This document shows positions 58,625-64,000 of a stretch of 64,000 bases of DNA, one piece after another (the first letter of the stretch is position 1; each line of letters opens with the position of its first letter). The notes under the pieces are model-generated. The model had not been told where the DNA came from. It ran no database searches and worked only from the letters and a program-made list of their open reading frames with translations. Made by a program: the position numbers and the translations under genes. The stretch is from Otatea glauca (Eukaryota > Streptophyta > Magnoliopsida > Poales > Poaceae), in contig CM070719.1 in assembly GCA_036346275.1 (NCBI GenBank), positions 19,509,185-19,573,184 on the forward strand. Direction: 5' to 3'.

Positions 58625-59245
58625 ATGTCACAGCGTCAAGAGATAAATTCCCGTCAAGACGGCGCTAGCACTGGTAGAGACAAGAGTCATATTAAGTGCT
58701 TTAATTGTGACAAGCTGGGGCACTACGCTTCTGAATGTCGTAGCAAGCGTCGAGATGAGGAGGCGAACTTGACCCTTGGTCAAGAAGATCAGCCGGCTTT
58801 GATGATGGCTCTGTGCAAGGAGGAGCCACGAGAGACTGTGCTGCTAAATGAAGGCAATATTATACCTGAATTGATGGAGGCAGAAGATGATCTTGGTACA
58901 CATAAGAAGCAGTTGACTTCAGGACTGTGGTGTTTGGATAACGGAGCAAGCAACCACATGACCGGGGAGAGATCTTTCTTCACAGAACTTGATGAAGGGA
59001 TCGTTGGGCAAGTGAGATTTGGTGATGGATCAACAATGCAGATAAAGGGTAAAGGATCAATCTTGTTTGAATGCAAGAATGGAGACCATCGACTACTGAC
59101 TGAGGTATATTTTATTTCGAACCTTCGCAATAATATACTGAGTATTGGACAGTTAGCAGAGGAAGGTAGCAGAATTGTTATTGATGGCAGCTACCTATGG
59201 TTATTTGAACGGCGGACGCTTGATGAAGATCAATCGCTCAACTAA
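58625..59245 (+). pseudogene. pol: copia zinc knuckle and protease (element I)
   Basis: A 206-codon frame. A CCHC zinc knuckle, CFNCDKLGHYASEC, lies near residues 26-39. The aspartic protease site is WCLDNGASNHMTG near residue 100, with Asn where many copia proteases have Ser in D-S/T-G. The region ends LRNNILSIGQLAEEG, the usual stretch before the pre-integrase domain. A frameshift near 59200 moves on to the next frame. Confidence 0.88.
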
Positions 59246-59675
59246 TCGTCTTTACAAGATCATGTTGAAGATTGGCTCACCAGTGTCTCTCTTACATAGC
59301 ATCGAAGAGATGGGGTGGCTCTGGCATGCAAGGCTGGGGCATCTCAACTTCGGGGCACTAAAACACATGGTGGACAGACAGATGGTGCGAGGCGTGCCAA
59401 GAATCGAGCACCCCACGCAATTGTGTGAAGCTTGCCTGGTAGCCAAGCAAAGCAGATTGCCGTTTCCATCTCTGTCCTTATATCGAGCTGATGAGCCACT
59501 CAGTTTGGTGCATGCAGATCTTTGTGGTCCCATTACACCTCACACACTAGCCGGTAACAAGTATTTTCTATTGTTGGTTGATGATTTCAGTAGAATGATG
59601 TGGGTGTATATGATTAAGTCTAAGGATGAAGCATTGTGTGCTTTCAAAAAAATTCAAGGCCACTGTAGAAAATGA
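59175..59675 (+). pseudogene. pol: copia pre-integrase and integrase N-terminal part (element I)
   Basis: The HHCC region is WHARLGHLNF ... CEACLVAKQ, the usual GAG_pre-integrase domain. The first catalytic Asp lies in VHADLCGPI, and the core continues with KYFLLLVDDFSRMMWVY. The frame breaks near 59650 within FKKIQ and continues in the overlapping frame that follows. Confidence 0.9.
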
Positions 59676-60897
59676 GAAGACTCAGAGAATTAAGATGCTG
59701 CGTACAGACCGTGGAGGGGAGTTCCTCTCACGGCAATTTGCTGAGATGTGCGAAGAAAGCGGAGTGCAGCGCCATCTCACAGCTCCTTACTCGCCGCAGC
59801 AAAATGGCGTGGTGGAACGCCGGAATCGTACTGTGCTAGCCATGACAAGAAGCTTACTGAAGGCATTATGTGTACCCGGAAGATTGTGGGGAGAGGCTGT
59901 TCGGCATGCAGTTTATTTGCTAAATCGTTTGCCAACCAAAACACTGAAGGATGCTACACCTTATGAAGTCTGGACTGGGAGAAAACCAAGTCTTGAGCAT
60001 CTAAGAGTGTTTGGTTGTGTGGCGCACATAAGAGTGCCTGCAGTTCATCTAAAGAAATTAGATGACAGAAGCAAACCTCTTGTGTACCTTGGGGTGGAGC
60101 CTGGAAGTAAGGCACATCGTTTGTTTGATCCAATTCTCAACAAACTTCATGTCAGCAGGGATGTGGTGTTTGAAGAAAATCGAGGCTGGAAGTGGGATAG
60201 ATTGGAAGCTAGCAGTGACTCAGAGGTTGCAGAATTCACTGTGGCAGAACCGACATACTCTACTTCTGAAGATCAGTCAGTGCAGGAGCAGCAAGAATCT
60301 ACACATCTAGATTCTGAAGATCATTTCATACAAACACCACCAACAGCAGAGAATTGGCAGCAGTCATCTTCATCACCAACTACTCCTGGAGCACCAGGAC
60401 AAGTCTCCGAAGTGACACCAAATGCACCACCCAGTCCACTTGTCTGGCAATCGCCAAATTCTGATACTGATGAGGAAGCTCAACCAAAGTTCAGATCACT
60501 GGCCGAAATATATGGGGAAACTGAGGAGATTGAAGTTCCTGCAGAAGAATTATTCTTGACTGCAATGGAAGAGCCGAGTACCTTTCATGAAGCAGCAAAG
60601 GAAGATAAATGGGTAGAAGCCATGGAACAGGAGGTTGAGTCAATAGAGAAGAACAACACTTGGGAATTAACTGAGCTTCCATCAGGACAAAAGCCCATTG
60701 GTCTCAAATGGGTTTACAAACTAAAGAAAAATGCTAATGGCCAAATTCAGAAGTACAAAGCAAGGTTGGTCGCGAAGGGGTACGTGCAAATGAAAAGGAT
60801 TGACTTTGAGGAAGTATTTGCTCCAAAGAGCAAGGTTAGAAATGTGAGATTATTGCTTGCACTAGCCGCAAGGGAAAGTGGCAGTGCATCATCTTGA
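59626..60897 (+). pseudogene. pol: copia integrase core and N-terminal RT (element I)
   Basis: A 423-codon frame. The second catalytic Asp is in LRTDRGGEF and the Glu in QQNGVVERRNRT. There follow LWGEAVRHAVYLLNRLPTK, the TPYEVWTGRKPSLEHLRVFG segment and a serine/proline-rich linker. RT starts with WVEAMEQEVESIEKNNTW and PIGLKWVYKLK. The frame ends near 60897, where a small indel breaks it. Confidence 0.92.
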
Positions 60898-61440
60898 TGT
60901 GAAGTCTGCATTTTGCATGGACATCTCAAGGAGGAAGTATTTGTAAGCCAACCAGAGGGCTTCTGTGTCAAAGGAAAGAGCACTTGGTGTACAGGCTACA
61001 CAAGGCACTCTACTGCTGCGACAAGCACCACGGGCATGGAATACAAGGCTTGATGCAACTCAAGGAACTGAATTTTCAGAGATGCTCACAAGAACAAGCA
61101 AGATACCTGAGGAGTACAGTGCATCGACTTACTTGTAGTTGGAGTTTATGTTGATGACCTAATAGTGACAGGCAATAGCCTAAGTGAAATTGAGATGTTC
61201 AAAGATCAGATGAAAAAGGAGTTTGAAATGAGTGATCTAGGCTTACTTTCATACTATCTTGGTATTGAAGTACAGCAACAGAAAGATTGCATCATTTTAA
61301 ACCAAGCCAGTTATGCAAAGAAGGTACTGCAACAGGCAGGGATGTTTGATTGCAATCCTACCCGCTACCCCATGGAACCTAAGCTATACCTATCAAAAGA
61401 TGATGCTGGAACACCGATTGATCCCACAGCAGGTGCCTAA
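60898..61440 (+). pseudogene. pol: copia RT, remaining part (element I, truncated)
   Basis: A frame-broken stretch follows, with deletions near 60900-61130. Then GVYVDDLIVTGN (about 61141-61176) carries the catalytic YVDD, followed by EFEMSDLGLLSYYLGIEV. The protein ends after PIDPTAGA at a stop codon just beyond which similarity to copia disappears. RNase H and the 3' end are lost. Confidence 0.88.
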
Positions 61441-62652
61441 TGAAGCATTGCGGCTCTTTAAATAGGCCAATATGGGTTGCGACAGTGTTTGAACGCAGAG
61501 AGCAAGCGGCAGCTAGTGAGGCGGAGCACGAGACTCTGCCGTGGTAGCGCAGTTCGCGGGAAAAGACTGCCGTGGAAGTGTTGTGTCAGAGGGGAGGCTG
61601 GTCGGCGCCACACTGCATTGCCCGAGGCGAGCCGTGGCAACAAAAAGTTGGTCGATTCCTTGCCGCGATAGTGAGTCGGCAGAGACGGAGAAGAGAGGAA
61701 GAACGAAGAAGGAAGGAGAAAGCTCTGACGCGTGGGGTCGACAGGGCCACTTGGTAGTTGGCAAGAGAGAGAGAGAGAGGTGTTTACTCCCCCTTTCCGG
61801 TGGAACCCAATGACTAGCCAGGCCCACATGTAAGAGATAGAAAGGGCAACTTCACTTCAACCTTCTGGACATCACGGTCTTAGGTCATTAATTAGGGCTC
61901 CCAAATCGTGTCAAAGAATTTTCAAAATTTTAGTATGAGGCGAATAGATAATTTTTGCTATCCAAAAAAAATTCAGGTTAAAATACTTTGTGTAAAAATT
62001 CTAGTAATTCTGACAATCTGTTCTGTCCAATTCAATCTTTTCTGTTTTTTAAAGATAGAAATGAAGTCAGGAATTTTTTTCAATTTTTTTGAAGATACTT
62101 TTGATCTAAGATATCTTCTGTAAAAATTTCAGATTTATATCTTGCATATTTATTTTCTAATAAATCTTACATTGAATTTTTCATATTTTCTAATTTTTGG
62201 TTTTATAATTTTAAAAGGCACTAATGTGAATATTAATTTTTCAAATTTTTAATAGAGATTAAAATTTCTCTGAATAAGACATGATAAAAATTTCAACTGG
62301 AGATAAATTCTGTACATTTTAACAACATTTCGACAAGCTGTTTTCAGTCAAAACTTCAAAAATTTTCATTTATTTTCATCAATTAATGTGTTCATATTAC
62401 CTTTGACTGATTAAAAATAATTATGGAGATTTTTATTATTTTCATATAATTGTTTTAGAATTTTTCTGATATTTTGCTTTTACATTTTTTACTTTCACTT
62501 TTGTACCATTTCAATAAAAATGACTTTTCTTTTAGAGCAAAAATCCAAAAAGGAATAGGAAAAATGCAAGAAATCCAGAAAATGCAGAATTATATTCATT
62601 AACAATTTAGTATTTCCAATTTCATATTTTTTGAATTATTGGGTTGTTACCA
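61441..62652 (-). mobile_element. LTR H, 5' part (right of copia insertion)
   Basis: A GC-rich section with the minus-strand TATTTAAA box (61457-61464), then A/T-rich sequence to the LTR end. Small frames at 61477-61829 are on both strands and have no recognisable domain. Confidence 0.75.
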
Positions 62653-62697
62653 ATCTACTCCCATTACAAAAAACTCGTCCTCGAGATTTGGCGAGGT

Positions 62698-63051
62698 TTA
62701 GAAAAAGTCTCGGAATTCTTTTCTAAGATGATCTTCACGTTCCCATGTGACTTCATCTTCTGTGTGGTTGCTCCATTGAACTTTTAGCATCTTGTAAGAT
62801 TTGTTCCAAGTGTGACATTCTGCTTCTTCGAGAATGCAGATTGGATGCTCTTGATAGGATATATCAGGCTGTAGGTCGATATTTTCCAGATTGCTGAGCT
62901 TAGTAGGAACACAGAGGCACTTTTTGAGTTGAGATACATGAAAAACATTGTGGACGTCGGATAGTTGAGGAGGCAATTCCTGCTTATATGCCATCTCACC
63001 CATCTTTTCAAGAATTCGATATGGTCCAATGTATCGAGGAGCTAGCTTCAT
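62698..63051 (-). pseudogene. pol: Integrase C-terminus and chromodomain of H
   Basis: A 117-codon frame. It starts KLAPRYIGPYRILEKMGEMA and continues LSDVHNVFHVSQLKKCLCVP. It then has a chromodomain-like part with EHPICILEEAECHTW and VQWSNHTEDEVTWE, ending EFRDFF. The same region in B is broken, whereas here it is open to its natural stop. The upstream link to the integrase core is broken between 63051 and 63206. Confidence 0.9.
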
Positions 63052-63205
63052 TGGGATTTGGAAGCGACGAACTCCATAGAGTGGCGAGACTTTTAAATAG
63101 ACATAATCACCACTTCAAAGCTGAGTTCACATCAATGATTGTTGGCGTAACTGTATTGACGAGATTGGGCTTCTTTTAATCAGTCCTGATCATATCAACT
63201 TGCTG

Positions 63206-63508
63206 TTAGGCTTCTTGGATGAGGTCTGGACCAAAATATTTTCTTTCTCCAACTTCAGACCAAAAGAGAGGAGTTCTGCACTTTCTCCCATAAAGTGATT
63301 CAAAAGGTGACATTTGGAGGCTGGCTTGAGAACTGTTGTTATAGGAGAATTCAACGAATTGTAGACTCTTCTCCAAATGAGTGCCATATGATAGCACATA
63401 GGCTCTCAACATGTCTTCCAGGATTTGATTTGTTCTTTCAGTTTGTCCGTCTGTCTGAGAGTGATAAGCCGTACTAAAGTTTAGCTTAGTCCCTAGAAGA
63501 CCATGCAA
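63206..63508 (-). pseudogene. pol: Integrase core end of H
   Basis: A 100-codon frame: GLLGTKLNFSTAYHSQTDGQ, then RTNQILEDMLRA and YGRKCRTPLFWSEVGERKYF. Corresponds to 36876-37200 of B. Frame breaks separate it from both neighbours. Confidence 0.9.
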
Positions 63509-63774
63509 ACTTTCCCAGAAACGTGATGTAAACTAGGTGCCTCGACCGGAGACAATGGTTTTTGGAGCACCATGTAGACGAAAAATATTTTCCAGATATA
63601 GCTCAGCGAGCTTATCTCCAGGATGAGTGGTTTTGACCGGTATAAAGTGACCCATATGGAATCATGTCCTTTCTTGGTCCTAGGTAGACCAGTAATGAAA
63701 TCCATACTGATGTCATCCCATTTCCAATCAGGAATTTGCAGAGGCTGAAGGAGTCTAGCAGGACATTGATGCAC
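63493..63774 (-). pseudogene. pol: Integrase catalytic part of H
   Basis: A 93-codon frame with PDWKWDDISMDFITGLPRTK, holding the first catalytic Asp. After SIWV the sequence departs from the family because of a frameshift near 63640. Upstream, 63780-64000 continues pol on the minus strand with further breaks. Confidence 0.85.
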
Positions 63775-64000
63775 GACTTTGACTCATTGTCATATATCAT
63801 AATTCACAACATATGCAGCAATATCCTTTTTCACACCGGCCACAAATATTCCTGTCGGAGATATTGATACATTTTTGTACTCCCGGGGTGGATTGAAAGT
63901 GATGATTCATGATCTTCTTTTAGGATCAGATCTTTTACTTCATGATCATTAGGAACATAAATTTGATTCTTATGCATAAGCACTTCATTTTGGTCTTCAA

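Larger units (their letters stand above)
57575..61440 (+). mobile_element. Element I: truncated Ty1/copia retrotransposon
   Basis: It begins with a 256-base LTR (TGTTGGGAGC to GCTCCCAACA), followed by a primer site and gag, protease, integrase and RT in the Ty1/copia order. It stops within the region after RT, shortly before the expected RNase H. No RNase H, polypurine tract or 3' LTR is seen, so the right end was lost by deletion. Several frameshifts and stops are present. It is inserted in LTR H in opposite orientation; GTAGG precedes the LTR, but no partner can be found on the right. Confidence 0.88.
55042..62652 (-). mobile_element. 3' LTR of element H (minus strand), interrupted by copia element I
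   Basis: On the minus strand it starts TGGTAACAACCC (one base more than the usual TGTAACAACCC) next to a purine-rich tract, and ends GGCCTCACA. The end resembles the 3' end of the LTR of B, including ACTAGTCCCATG. It has the conserved module near 55705-55780, an AGTAC/GTACT hairpin (55395-55409) and TATTTAAA at 61457-61464. The LTR itself, 55042-57574 plus about 61441-62652, is about 3.75 kb. Confidence 0.82.
62653..64000 (-). mobile_element. Internal region of Ty3/gypsy element H (3' end of pol), continues past window
   Basis: Minus-strand integrase and chromodomain remnants next to a purine-rich tract and the 3' LTR. The layout and sequence are close to B but differ in many residues, so it is a different copy or family of the same Tekay-like lineage. 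Confidence 0.85.

Overview
The window looks like repeat-dense nuclear DNA of a grass, probably heterochromatin or an intergenic retrotransposon cluster. It holds long LTR retrotransposons, a hAT element and a PIF/Harbinger-like MITE with grass-type ends, and a decayed CACTA-type gene with intron-like breaks. I find no intact host gene, rRNA, tRNA or CRISPR. Element names A to I are mine.

Layout. 1-6504 is the right part of a non-coding LTR element (E): LTR end, tRNA-Met primer site and a chimeric internal region. 6557-6861, 42424-43385 and 47044-47732 are dispersed exon pieces of one decayed gene of the En/Spm-associated DUF8039/Ulp1 type. Non-autonomous LTR element A (6862-42418, target duplication ATATT) splits this gene. 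A's 3' LTR was hit by B, a Tekay-like Ty3/gypsy chromovirus (16356-42330). B's RNase H region was hit by C, a minus-strand solo LTR (23735-35938, duplication TTGAA). C was hit by D, a second non-autonomous element (25020-34257, duplication GTAAT). F (43386-47038, duplication GACAT) is a plus-strand solo LTR in the same old gene. G (48217-54982, duplication ATCAA) is a minus-strand solo LTR carrying a 1.2-kb hAT element and a 231-bp MITE. H (from 55042 past the window end) is a minus-strand Ty3/gypsy element whose LTR holds a truncated Ty1/copia element I (57575 to about 61440).

Two LTR groups recur. Group 1 (A, D, E) has about 2.75-kb LTRs, starts TGTAATA where the start is visible, uses tRNA-Met priming sites, and has 3.7-4.1-kb internal regions without gag or pol. 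Their LTRs share a degenerate tandem repeat and a cluster of hairpins whose stems hold while loops and base pairs change. Group 2 (B, C, F, G, H) mostly starts TGTAACA-C-C-C, with GC-rich central regions and TATA boxes. All five carry a CTCTGCAGAG-type module, and most carry a GAGTAC/GTACTC hairpin. B and H have Tekay-like pol.

No element here is competent: all coding regions carry stops, frameshifts, deletions or insertions. The most interesting points are the covarying hairpin array, a small hydrophobic reading frame conserved in the gag/pol-less elements, a two-exon gene-like unit inside B next to a missing LTR end, and a copia LTR that is almost one full-length inverted repeat.
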